Shown here: positions 1 through 8,430 of the stretch, piece by piece | Layout of the letters: each line of letters starts with the position of its first letter | Position numbering within the stretch: the first letter of the stretch is position 1 | NCBI GenBank assembly: GCA_963725655.1 | Contig: CAVRYY010000001.1 | Coordinates: forward strand, 1,736,001 to 1,800,000 | Reading direction: 5' to 3' | Source of the DNA: CAVRXT01 sp963725655 | GTDB lineage: Bacteria; Acidobacteriota; Terriglobia; Acidiferrales; UBA7541 | Length of the DNA: 64,000 nt | Position numbers and translations under genes: made by a program | The notes under the pieces: generated by a model | Database searches by the model: none | The model's input: the letters and a program-made list of their open reading frames with translations, nothing else | What the model was told of the DNA's origin: nothing

Positions 1-1364
1 TTCGGAGGCAGCGGCATATTGCCAACTTCAGCCATTCCGGGATAGCCGCGCGGTCCGCAGTTTTTCAACACCATTACGCAGTTTTCGTCGATGTCCAGAT
101 TCTCGTCATCGATGCGGGCGTAGAAATCTTCGATGGATTCAAAAACCACCGCGCGGCCGGTGTGCTGCAACAGGCTGGGAGTTGCGGCCGAGAGTTTGAT
201 CACCGCACCATCGGGCGCGAGATTCCCGCGCAGCACCGCAATTCCGGCGTGTGGTTTGAACGGCTCCGCGAAGGTGTGAATCACATCGCGGTTCCAGCAC
301 GGCGCTTCGGCCACATTTTCGCCGATCGAGAGACCGTTCACCGTCAACGCATCGCGCTGCAGAGCGCCATTCTCGGAAAGTTGGCGCAGAACCGCGGGCA
401 GGCCGCCGGCGTAGAAAAAATCCTCCATCAGGTATTTGCCGGAAGGCTGCAGGTTGACCATGCAAGGCAGCGACGATCCCAGGCGGTCGAAATCTTCCAG
501 CGCCAGCGGCACCCCAATGCGTCCGGCGATGGCCATCAAGTGAATCACCGCGTTGGTCGATCCGCCGATGGCGGCGTTGGCGCGAATGGCATTTTCGAAA
601 GCGGAGCGGGTGAGGATTTGGGAAATCTTCAGATCGTCGTGGACCATCTGAACGATGCGGCGGCCGGTGAGTTGGGCCAGGGTGTGGCGGCGAGCGTCGA
701 CCGCGGGAATAGCCGCGTTGCCGGGCAGCGCCATTCCCAGCGCTTCTACCATGCAGGCCATCGTGGATGCGGTGCCCATGGTCATACAGTGACCCTTGGA
801 CCGGTGCATGCAGCTTTCCGCTTCGGACATTTCCTCGAATTTCATTTCCCCGGCGCGGACCTTTTCAGACATCTGCCAGACCCCGGTTCCCGATCCCAGA
901 TCGTGGCCCTGAAATTTTCCGGTGAGCATCGGGCCGCCGGATAGACCGATGGTTGGCAGATCGCAAGAAGCCGCGCCCATCAGCAGTGATGGAGTGGTCT
1001 TATCGCAACCCATCAGCAGCACCACGCCGTCCATGGGATTGCCGCGGATGGATTCCTCGACGTCCATGCTGGCGAGGTTGCGAAAGAGCATCGCCGTGGG
1101 ACGCAGCAAAACCTCGCCCAGCGACATCACCGGGAATTCGAGCGGAAAGCCGCCAGCTTCCCATACCCCGCGCTTCACCCATTCGGCGATCTCGCGAAAG
1201 TGCGCGTTGCACGGGGTGAACTCGGACCACGTGTTGCAGATGCCGATCACCGGCCGGCCATTGAACATGTCGTGCGGCCAGCCCTGATTCTTCATCCAAC
1301 TCCGGTAGATGAAGCCGTCGCGATCTTGCCGCCCGAACCATTCCTGACTCCGAAGCTTTTTCAT
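1..1364 (-). CDS. IlvD/Edd family dehydratase, sugar-acid (pentonate) type; 3' end beyond the window
   Basis: The visible 454 residues start at ATG 1364 and run off the window with no stop. The enzyme should dehydrate a 2,3-dihydroxy acid using a [2Fe-2S] cluster and Mg2+. Three candidate cluster cysteines are visible: C52 (in PCNAHF), C120 (in MGCDKTTPS) and C193 (in GHCMTMGTASTM), and a later IGGSTNAVIHL motif is also typical. The opening RSQEWF and the three-Cys spacing resemble L-arabinonate/xylonate dehydratases more than the branched-chain amino acid IlvD, which is an inference from family memory. No branched-chain or sugar genes are next to it, so the substrate is open. It is divergent from the sulfur operon, separated by about 300 bases before that operon's promoter. 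Confidence 0.85.
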   Translation of the reverse strand, partial: MKKLRSQEWFGRQDRDGFIYRSWMKNQGWPHDMFNGRPVIGICNTWSEFTPCNAHFREIAEWVKRGVWEAGGFPLEFPVMSLGEVLLRPTAMLFRNLASMDVEESIRGNPMDGVVLLMGCDKTTPSLLMGAASCDLPTIGLSGGPMLTGKFQGHDLGSGTGVWQMSEKVRAGEMKFEEMSEAESCMHRSKGHCMTMGTASTMACMVEALGMALPGNAAIPAVDARRHTLAQLTGRRIVQMVHDDLKISQILTRSAFENAIRANAAIGGSTNAVIHLMAIAGRIGVPLALEDFDRLGSSLPCMVNLQPSGKYLMEDFFYAGGLPAVLRQLSENGALQRDALTVNGLSIGENVAEAPCWNRDVIHTFAEPFKPHAGIAVLRGNLAPDGAVIKLSAATPSLLQHTGRAVVFESIEDFYARIDDENLDIDENCVMVLKNCGPRGYPGMAEVGNMPLPP

Positions 1365-1667
1365 GGATTCCCGTTCTCCGATTTTTGGGCCTGCCACCCG
1401 CCACTCAAAACGCGGGTGGTACGCAGCGCTGATTCCGCCGAGCCGCGCATTTCGAAACCCATCGATGATAACGCAAAACGAATCCCCTAACTTCGAGGAT
1501 CGGATCGGGGAATCGGTTTGTGCGGTGAACTCTACGGTTTTATCTTTCCCGGGGGACCCCGTTCTACCCCGAGTCTCGGAAGGGTGGGCGTTGCGGCCTA
1601 CCCCCGCTTGTAGAGCCAGGCCCGGCATTCGAAGGAATGCGATTGCGTAATCGCCGTACAGTTTCGC
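1365..1667. other. Intergenic region between the dehydratase and the sulfur-operon promoter
   Basis: No credible gene is visible; the open frames here lack ribosome-binding sites and recognisable motifs. A GC-rich stretch around 1550-1590 (GGGGGACCCC, then CGGAAGGGTGGGCG) resembles degenerate pieces of the palindromes seen at 10120-10178. It may hold the minus-strand promoter of the dehydratase, but no clear -35/-10 pair was identified. Confidence 0.4.
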
Positions 1668-1696
1668 TTGACGCTTGCGCCCGGGTCCGCTAAGAT
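1668..1696 (+). promoter_or_regulatory. Sigma-70-type promoter of the sulfite reductase/siroheme operon
   Basis: TTGACG (1668-1673) and TAAGAT (1691-1696) are separated by exactly 17 bases. The -35 matches the consensus at five of six positions and the -10 at four. A start point six or seven bases after the -10 falls at 1702-1703, on or next to the first base of the ATG of the Cys-rich leader ORF, so the transcript would be leaderless. Confidence 0.6.
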
Positions 1697-1702
1697 TTTC
1701 AG

Positions 1703-1783
1703 ATGATGAATTGCACCAACGCCTGTCGGTCTATGTGTTGTTGTCAGCGACCGCTGCGGGCGTGGGGGTGCAATCCGAGTTAG
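1703..1783 (+). CDS. Cysteine-rich leader peptide (26 codons), putative cysteine sensor
   Basis: ATG ATG at 1703-1708 opens a 26-codon frame ending at TAG 1781. The peptide reads MMNCTNACRSMCCCQRP and continues with LRAWGCNPS. Six of 26 codons are Cys (1712, 1724, 1736, 1739, 1742, 1769), with three consecutive ones at 1736-1744. There is no Shine-Dalgarno sequence, and the predicted transcription start lies at its ATG. It precedes an intrinsic terminator and a sulfite-reductase/siroheme operon. Amino-acid-rich leader peptides ahead of terminators are classic attenuators, and leaderless poly-Cys ORFs upstream of sulfur genes are known from mycobacteria. The inference is that cysteine shortage stalls ribosomes on the Cys run and so favours expression of the downstream genes. 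The frame is short, so chance cannot be excluded, but composition, position and promoter agree. Confidence 0.65.
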   Translation: MMNCTNACRSMCCCQRPLRAWGCNPS

Positions 1784-1808
1784 CTAAGACTTTAATCGGA
1801 TTTTAAGC

Positions 1809-1850
1809 AGCCCGCTCTCCAGCAGCTTTCGCTGGCAGGCGGGCTTTTTT
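1809..1850 (+). terminator. Intrinsic terminator in the leader of the sulfite reductase operon (attenuator)
   Basis: AGCCCGC (1809-1815) pairs with GCGGGCT (1839-1845). An inner stem CCAGC (1819-1823) pairs with GCTGG (1831-1835) around a 7-base loop. Six T residues follow (1845-1850). It lies 25 bases after the stop of the Cys-rich leader ORF and 17 bases before the reductase GTG, so it would stop transcription before the operon. A second copy of the right-arm core, GCGGGC, occurs inside the leader ORF at 1756-1761 and could pair with the left arm instead, which gives a possible antiterminator. Confidence 0.75.
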
Positions 1851-1867
1851 GTTGTTCGGGAGACATT

Positions 1868-3640
1868 GTGAACACGGGACTTGCACCAGAATCCAGCACC
1901 ACGCGTCCGGGGGCCATCGTGCCGCCACCCAAGGAAACCAAGGCGCAGCGCGTAGAACGCCTCAAACGCGCCTCGAATCCCTGGGATCGCCTGGAAGATA
2001 TTCGCGCCTTCGCCCGCGCCGGACGCCAATCGATTCCTCCGGAGTGGATGGGCGCCTATTTCCGCTGGTGGGGGATTTATTCGCAGGGCGACGGCGCCGG
2101 AGTGCTGGGCGGCAAAGGCGGCGAGGGTAAAGCCAACGACTACTTCATGATGCGCATTGCCCTGCCGAATGGACTACTGCGTTCTAACCAACTGCGCGCC
2201 ATTGCCGATATCTCCGAGCGACACGCGCGTTCCATAGCTGACCTTACCGTCCGCCAGAATATTCAGCTCCACTGGCTTTCGATCGAAGCCATACCCGAAG
2301 CGATCGACGCACTGGCCGCCGTGGGCCTGTCGCCGAAGAGCGCTTGCGGCGATGTGACCCGCAACGTGACCGGCTGCCCGCTGGCCGGTGTGGCGCACGA
2401 TGAGCTGCTGGACGCGTCCCCGGTGGCGCTGGAAATTGCGAGGGAGCTCTCGGGAAATGCCGAATTCTACAATCTGCCGCGGAAATTCAAGATTTCCGTC
2501 ACCGGGTGCCCGGCGTGGTGCTCGTATCCCGAAATCAATGACGTAGGCCTGACCGCGGTGGAACGTTTCCGCAACGGCGTGCGCGAAGTGGGTTTCTCGC
2601 TGCGCGTGGGCGGAGGGCTTTCGGCGGACCCGCATCTGGCAGTGCGACTGGATGCGTTTGTCCGTTACGAGCAAGCGGTGCAAGTGGTGCGCACGATTGC
2701 GGAAATATTCCGCGATCAGGACGCATTGCGCCAAAGCCGCGATCGCGCGCGCTTGAAACACCTCTTCACCCAGCAAGGTTGGACCGCCGAACGCTTCCTC
2801 GGTGAATTGAACCACCGGCTGGGATACCAGCTGGATCCCGGGGTTCCGGAAATTCTGCCGCAGGATGTTTACCGCGACCACGTCGGCGTATTTCCCCAAA
2901 GGCAGGCAGGGACGTTCACGGTGGGAGCGGGCGTGCTGCGCGGGCGAATTTCGGCCGACCAGATGCGTGCCGCCGCCGATCTGGCCGAACGCCACGGTAA
3001 CGGCGAGTTGCGCACGACGAACATGCAAAACCTGCTGATCGTGAACGTGCCGAAGGCAGCGACAGCGGCGGTGGTCAGAGGATTGGACTTGGCTGGCCTG
3101 CCGGTGGCCGCCTCCACTTTTTGGCGCGGAGCGGTCGCATGCAGTGGAACGGAATTCTGCAAGCTCGCGATTACCGAGACGAAAAGCTACACGCGATGGC
3201 TGGTGGAGGAACTCGAAGGGCGTCTTCCGCAGTTCGATCAGCAGATGAAGCTGCACGTTACCGCATGCCCGAACAGTTGCGGCCAGCACTGGATTGCGGA
3301 CATCGGCCTGGAAGGGAAAAAGATCAAGCAAGGCGACGAATGGGTGGACGCCTATTACTTTTGCGTTGGCGGCGCCGTAGGAAAATTTCAGGCGATTGCG
3401 CGGCCCATTGGATATCGCTGCGTGGCTACCGAGGCGCCCGCGGCTCTGGAGCGTTTGCTGCGGCAGTATCTCGCCGGGCGCGACGACAACGAGAACCTGC
3501 GCTCGTACTTCGCGCGATTTTCCGATGAGGAATTGCGCGCTCAGCTCGCCGGCGAGGTTCTCGATCCAGTGATGCGCGACTTGCCTCAACCGCAGCACGA
3601 TCGGTCGCATGACCGCGTGCCCACCGGAGCGATGGACTAG
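1868..3640 (+). CDS. Ferredoxin-type siroheme sulfite/nitrite reductase, probably assimilatory sulfite reductase
   Basis: This 590-residue protein reduces sulfite (or nitrite) by six electrons using siroheme coupled to a [4Fe-4S] cluster. The cluster/siroheme cysteines are visible near residues 425-475 as ACSGTEFC and CPNSC. Two repeated ferredoxin-like half-domains are recognisable (VTGCPLAG and VTGCPAWC in the first half). GTG 1868 is preceded by GGGAG (1858-1862), five bases away. Sequence alone does not separate sulfite from nitrite reductase. The Cys-rich leader, the siroheme-synthesis genes that follow and the sulfate-exporter homologue favour sulfite. It is the first gene of an operon with tight spacing (3 bases to the next gene) and is probably controlled by the terminator at 1809-1850. 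Confidence 0.85.
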   Translation: MNTGLAPESSTTRPGAIVPPPKETKAQRVERLKRASNPWDRLEDIRAFARAGRQSIPPEWMGAYFRWWGIYSQGDGAGVLGGKGGEGKANDYFMMRIALPNGLLRSNQLRAIADISERHARSIADLTVRQNIQLHWLSIEAIPEAIDALAAVGLSPKSACGDVTRNVTGCPLAGVAHDELLDASPVALEIARELSGNAEFYNLPRKFKISVTGCPAWCSYPEINDVGLTAVERFRNGVREVGFSLRVGGGLSADPHLAVRLDAFVRYEQAVQVVRTIAEIFRDQDALRQSRDRARLKHLFTQQGWTAERFLGELNHRLGYQLDPGVPEILPQDVYRDHVGVFPQRQAGTFTVGAGVLRGRISADQMRAAADLAERHGNGELRTTNMQNLLIVNVPKAATAAVVRGLDLAGLPVAASTFWRGAVACSGTEFCKLAITETKSYTRWLVEELEGRLPQFDQQMKLHVTACPNSCGQHWIADIGLEGKKIKQGDEWVDAYYFCVGGAVGKFQAIARPIGYRCVATEAPAALERLLRQYLAGRDDNENLRSYFARFSDEELRAQLAGEVLDPVMRDLPQPQHDRSHDRVPTGAMD

Positions 3641-3643
3641 CCG

Positions 3644-4309
3644 ATGCCTGCCAACCTCTTGCCGATATTCGTGAAGCTCGCCGGGCGAAGGTGCCTGGTA
3701 GCCGGGGCCGGGAGTGTGGCCGAGGCCAAGATCGCGAGCCTGCTCGCAGCGGAGGCCGAAGTGCTGGTAGTGGCCCCGCAGGCCAACGCACGCGTGCAGG
3801 CGTTAGCTAGGTCTGGCGTGCTGCGCTGGGAGCAGCGCGGTTTTCAGCCCAGCGATTTGGACGGAGTGTTCCTGGCCATCGCCGCGACCTCCAGTCCAGA
3901 CGTGAATGCCAGCGTATTCGACCTATGCCGACAGCGCTCGGTAATCTGCAATTCCGTGGATGACCCGCCGCACTGCGATTTCTATTTTTCAGCGAATGTG
4001 CGCCGCGGCGATTTGCAAGTGGCGATCTCCACGGCGGGGGAGAGCCCGGCAGTTGCCCAGCGGTTGCGCGATGAGATCGAGCAGGCCCTTGATCCCGGGC
4101 TAGGCGACTGGTTGGAAGATGTAGGCGCGCTGCGCCGCGAAATTCTCGCCCGCTATCCGCCTTCCCAGGAACGCAAGCAGCTCTTGCAACGCCTGGCCTA
4201 TCGGCAAGTTGGCGAATTATTAGAGCGCGAAACGGAAGCTTCGGAATCCGACGGGACTTCCGGAGCGCCCGGCGAAAGGTTCTCGGAAAAAGCGGCGGTG
4301 CCCCGATGA
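3644..4309 (+). CDS. Precorrin-2 dehydrogenase / sirohydrochlorin ferrochelatase (CysG N-terminal, Met8-like)
   Basis: This 221-residue protein should oxidise precorrin-2 to sirohydrochlorin with NAD+ and insert Fe2+ to give siroheme. A Rossmann motif, GAGSVAEAKI, lies near residue 22. NSVDDPPHCDFYFSA and STAGESPAVAQRLRDEIE are characteristic of the CysG N-terminal domain. The methyltransferase half of CysG is absent and is supplied by the next gene, whose ATG overlaps this stop (ATGA at 4306). The product is the cofactor of the reductase encoded just upstream, so cofactor and apoenzyme are co-transcribed. The acidic, Ser-rich C-terminus after residue 190 is not conserved-looking. Confidence 0.88.
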   Translation: MPANLLPIFVKLAGRRCLVAGAGSVAEAKIASLLAAEAEVLVVAPQANARVQALARSGVLRWEQRGFQPSDLDGVFLAIAATSSPDVNASVFDLCRQRSVICNSVDDPPHCDFYFSANVRRGDLQVAISTAGESPAVAQRLRDEIEQALDPGLGDWLEDVGALRREILARYPPSQERKQLLQRLAYRQVGELLERETEASESDGTSGAPGERFSEKAAVPR

Positions 4310-5169
4310 CGCCAGTCCCACTCCAACCCGAACCCGGACGGGTCTATTTGGTCGGTGCCGGTCCGGGCGACCCCGACCTCTTGACCGTGAAAGCAACCCG
4401 CCTGTTGCGCACCGCCGACTGCGTGCTGCATGACGATTTGGTCTCGCCGGAAATTGTTGGCCTGGCTGGGCCGCAGACGATCGTGGTCAACGTGGGTAAG
4501 CGCTGCGGGCGTAAGGGAATCACCCAAACGGAAATCAACCGGGTGATGATTTTGTTCGCGAAGGCCGGAGTAAACGTGGTGCGCCTGAAAAGCGGCGATC
4601 CGCTAATTTTCGGCCGACTAAACGAAGAAGTGGACGCCCTCGCCGCCGCCGGTGTGCCCTACGAAGTTGTCCCCGGAATCACCGCGGGGTTCGCAGCCGC
4701 AGCCGCGCTCGGAGTTTCGCTCACCGACCGCCGCACCAGTTCGCGGGTACTGATATTGAGCGGTCACCGAGCGGCCGCAGCCGAAACCGAAGACTCACCT
4801 GACGCCGATGCCTGGCTCGAAGCCGGGCGTCCGGACACCACGCTGATAATCTACATGCCCGGCCGCGACTTGAGTGCATCGGGCGAGAAACTCCACGCCG
4901 CGGGCGTGTCACTCGCCACGCCGTGCGTCGTGATTTCCAGCGTCTCGACGCCGGCACAACAGGTCACGCGAACCACGCTGGCCGAACTCTCGACCGTCGC
5001 CGGGGTGCAAGCGCCTGCGATCTTGCTGGTTGGCCGTTCTCTCGAGCGCGCCACTCGCAGTCTCGTCGATAAAATTTTCGTAGGCGGCTCCTGGAGCGAC
5101 CTCGAAGCAGAAGCTGCAGTCGAATTTGCCGGCGATGCAGTTCAGAACCAAATCGATCGGAGGGCCTAA
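4306..5169 (+). CDS. cobA: Uroporphyrinogen-III C-methyltransferase
   Basis: This 287-residue SAM-dependent enzyme methylates uroporphyrinogen III at C-2 and C-7 to precorrin-2, the branch from heme to siroheme and cobalamin. Family motifs are clear: VYLVGAGPGDPDLLTVKA near residue 13, VVRLKSGDPLIFGR near residue 92 and GITAGFAAAAALGVSLT near residue 124. It is a stand-alone SUMT rather than a fused CysG. Its ATG overlaps the stop of the precorrin-2 dehydrogenase gene (ATGA), consistent with translational coupling. The C-terminal 30 residues are extra and variable. Its substrate would come from the hemC-hemD genes about 15 kb away in this window. Confidence 0.92.
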   Translation: MTPVPLQPEPGRVYLVGAGPGDPDLLTVKATRLLRTADCVLHDDLVSPEIVGLAGPQTIVVNVGKRCGRKGITQTEINRVMILFAKAGVNVVRLKSGDPLIFGRLNEEVDALAAAGVPYEVVPGITAGFAAAAALGVSLTDRRTSSRVLILSGHRAAAAETEDSPDADAWLEAGRPDTTLIIYMPGRDLSASGEKLHAAGVSLATPCVVISSVSTPAQQVTRTTLAELSTVAGVQAPAILLVGRSLERATRSLVDKIFVGGSWSDLEAEAAVEFAGDAVQNQIDRRA

Positions 5170-5171
5170 CC

Positions 5172-5315
5172 TTGCCACAATTCAATAGTGAAACTAGCGG
5201 TTCCGAATTGCAAAAATCAGGCTGGCGCCTATCGCTCGATACCTGGGCAGTAGGATTCGCGCTGGCGCTGGCATTGCTAATCCGCCTCGGCGTGATCAAG
5301 CACATTTCATGGTAG
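5172..5315 (+). CDS. Small single-helix membrane protein (47 aa) in the sulfur operon
   Basis: TTG 5172 is preceded by an excellent ribosome-binding site, GGAGGG (5159-5164), seven bases away, and the frame ends at TAG 5313. The product has a polar N-terminus (MPQFNSETSGSELQKSG), then one hydrophobic segment, about residues 25-42 (WAVGFALALALLIRLGV), and a short basic tail. It starts two bases after the cobA stop, so it is almost certainly translated from the same message. It is not recognised. Its place before a YeiH-type transporter suggests a small partner or regulator of that transporter, which is inference. Its short length and TTG start mean automated annotation may miss it. Confidence 0.6.
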   Translation: MPQFNSETSGSELQKSGWRLSLDTWAVGFALALALLIRLGVIKHISW

Positions 5316-5442
5316 CAACGCGCACTTCGCGCCGGAGCGAGTATTCAGCGCGCGCTCGCGCACCTCAAAGTAGGCTCCCGCGTTTCGCCCGCGAGCAGGC
5401 AGCGCGGTCGACGCAGCCAATGCACTTCGCTGGAGTGCCATC

Positions 5443-6540
5443 GTGGCCGCGTCTTCGATAGCGATCGCTTCTCTCCGCCCCCGCCCCAAGCCGCTTCAAT
5501 TTCTGAAGCGCGTGATCGACATTGTCCCTGGATTTCTTCTGCTGGCCGCAGTCGGCTACAGCGGGAAAATAGTCGAACACACCATCGGAACCTACGGCAA
5601 GGTGCATCACGTTACGCTGCCAAATATTGAGTACGTGCTGTGGGCGATCGTCTTCGGGCTGGCCATTTCCAACATCTTCGGCATAGCTCCGGTTTTCCGG
5701 GCCGGCGTAGCCACCTATGAATTCTGGCTGAAAACCGGCATCGTGCTTCTGGGCGCGCGTTTTCTCTTGGGCGACTTGCTCAAGCTGGGCGGCGTGGCGC
5801 TCACCCTGGTGGCCATCGAATTAACCGTGTCGCTGCTGTTCATGACCGCGCTAGGCTACTTTTTCAATCTGAAGCCGAAACTGACTTCGCTTCTGGCGAT
5901 CGGATCCTCGATCTGCGGAGTTTCCGCAATTATTGCCGCGAAGCGGGCGATCGAAGCCGACGACGACGATGTGTCGTTTGCGATCGCCGCGATATTGTCG
6001 CTCGGCGCCCTCAGCCTGTTCGCGTTTCCCGCGATCGGCCATCACCTGCACTTGAGCGACACGATGTATGGCATGTGGGCCGGCCTGGGGATCGATAACA
6101 CCGCGGAGGCAACCGCCGCCGGCGCAATTTATTCCGACGCAGCGGGCCGAGTGGCGATCCTGGCCAAGACGGCGCGCAGCGCGGTGCTCGGTTTTGTCGT
6201 GCTCGGCTACGCGTTTTATTGGGCGCGGCAAGGGCAAGCCCAACAGGTTGAAAAGCCCTGGGCCTTTCTTTGGCAAAAATTCCCCAAATTCATTTTGGGC
6301 TTCATGCTGATTTCGATTCTCGCAACGGTCGGAGTTTTCCGCAAAGACCAGATCGTCAGCCTGGCCAATGTTTCGCGATGGGCTTTCTTACTCAGCTTTG
6401 CCGGCGTAGGGCTGCGCACCAACGTGAGGGATTTGCTGAAGCAGGGACTTCGGCCGTTCGTCGTAGGCGCGCTGGGGGAAGTCGTCATCGCGGCGCTAAC
6501 GCTAGGAATGGTGATGGCGTCGGGGAAGTACTTGCACTAG
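5443..6540 (+). CDS. YeiH/UPF0324 family putative sulfate exporter, integral membrane protein
   Basis: This 365-residue polytopic membrane protein has about ten predicted hydrophobic helices and belongs to the YeiH (putative sulfate exporter) family. Family-like segments include SSICGVSAIIAAKRAIEAD near residue 150, GLGIDNTAEATAAGAIYSD near residue 212 and SRWAFLLSFAGVGLRTN near residue 322. The start is taken as GTG 5443 with TGGAG (5431-5435) seven bases upstream. It lies 127 bases after the small membrane protein and is the last gene of the sulfur operon. The transported ion has not been proven for the family; export of sulfate, sulfite or a related organosulfonate product would fit this neighbourhood. 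Confidence 0.8.
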   Translation: MAASSIAIASLRPRPKPLQFLKRVIDIVPGFLLLAAVGYSGKIVEHTIGTYGKVHHVTLPNIEYVLWAIVFGLAISNIFGIAPVFRAGVATYEFWLKTGIVLLGARFLLGDLLKLGGVALTLVAIELTVSLLFMTALGYFFNLKPKLTSLLAIGSSICGVSAIIAAKRAIEADDDDVSFAIAAILSLGALSLFAFPAIGHHLHLSDTMYGMWAGLGIDNTAEATAAGAIYSDAAGRVAILAKTARSAVLGFVVLGYAFYWARQGQAQQVEKPWAFLWQKFPKFILGFMLISILATVGVFRKDQIVSLANVSRWAFLLSFAGVGLRTNVRDLLKQGLRPFVVGALGEVVIAALTLGMVMASGKYLH

Positions 6541-6541
6541 T

Positions 6542-6563
6542 GGCACAGCCAATCTGGCTGTGG
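6542..6563. terminator. Hairpin after the YeiH gene, likely bidirectional terminator / REP-like element
   Basis: CACAGCC (6544-6550) and GGCTGTG (6556-6562) form a 7-bp stem with loop AATCT, directly after the YeiH stop at 6540 and before the convergent thioredoxin-fold gene ending at 6623. No T tract follows. The same stem recurs at 58404-58424. Confidence 0.5.
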
Positions 6564-6622
6564 ATCATCCAGCGTCAGTTTCCGCTTGCGGTAGGCTCCG
6601 ACCGAGCCTAGTTTTTGGAGCC

Positions 6623-7117
6623 TCAACCCGGTTTCGTATCCGGGACGATTTCCGTCCGCCGGAAGACCGGCGCCACCGGCCGATGGCTGGCTCGCGCGAA
6701 TTCCGCTCCCATCGCTTCAATTGCCGCTCGCGCAAATCCTATCGCGGTCTCCTGCACTTTCCCGTCCGGCGCAATCAGAAAGATGCTGGGCACATTGGTA
6801 ATGCCGTAGCGATTCGACGCCGGATAGCCCTCGCCATCCACCAGCGCCGTAAACTTCACGCCATATTCCTCGCAGAACTCCACCGTGTCCGCCGCATCCT
6901 CCTGCGAAATCGCCACCATCGTGGCGCCGATGTCCGCATAAGCATCATGAATTCGCTGCAGGAAGGGAAATGTAAACTGGCAGGTAGGGCATGACATCTT
7001 GAAAAACGCCGCGATCACCGGGCCTTTTTTCAGCAGGTCCTTGAGCGAATGGTTTTTGCCCTGCGTGTCGAAAAGTGAGAATTCCGGCGCGGCATCGCCA
7101 GCACGAATTCGGGACAT
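6623..7117 (-). CDS. Peroxiredoxin/TlpA-like thioredoxin-fold protein
   Basis: This 164-residue protein belongs to the AhpC/TSA-Redoxin superfamily. A CPTC active site is at residues 43-46 (FFKMSCPTCQF), as in TlpA/ResA-like thiol oxidoreductases. The cis-Pro region NVPSIFLIAPDG lies near residue 120. There is no signal peptide, so it is probably cytoplasmic. It lies 37 bases downstream of the VWA gene on the same strand, and may be the last gene of that operon. Whether it acts as a peroxidase or a disulfide reductase cannot be decided. Confidence 0.8.
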   Translation of the reverse strand: MSRIRAGDAAPEFSLFDTQGKNHSLKDLLKKGPVIAAFFKMSCPTCQFTFPFLQRIHDAYADIGATMVAISQEDAADTVEFCEEYGVKFTALVDGEGYPASNRYGITNVPSIFLIAPDGKVQETAIGFARAAIEAMGAEFARASHRPVAPVFRRTEIVPDTKPG

Positions 7118-7154
7118 CGCTCAAAACCTCCGCGAAGCGAACGAACTCCTGCCT

Positions 7155-8423
<1,269 letters not shown>

Positions 8424-8430
8424 AGGGGCC

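Noticed and set aside
162..944. Plus-strand frame of 260 codons at the window start
   Set aside because: It is the antisense of the IlvD/Edd-type dehydratase, whose cluster cysteines and family motifs are unambiguous on the minus strand.
2174..3610. Long minus-strand open frame opposite the sulfite reductase
   Set aside because: It mirrors a clearly recognised plus-strand gene, lacks recognisable domains and reflects the high-GC third-position bias.
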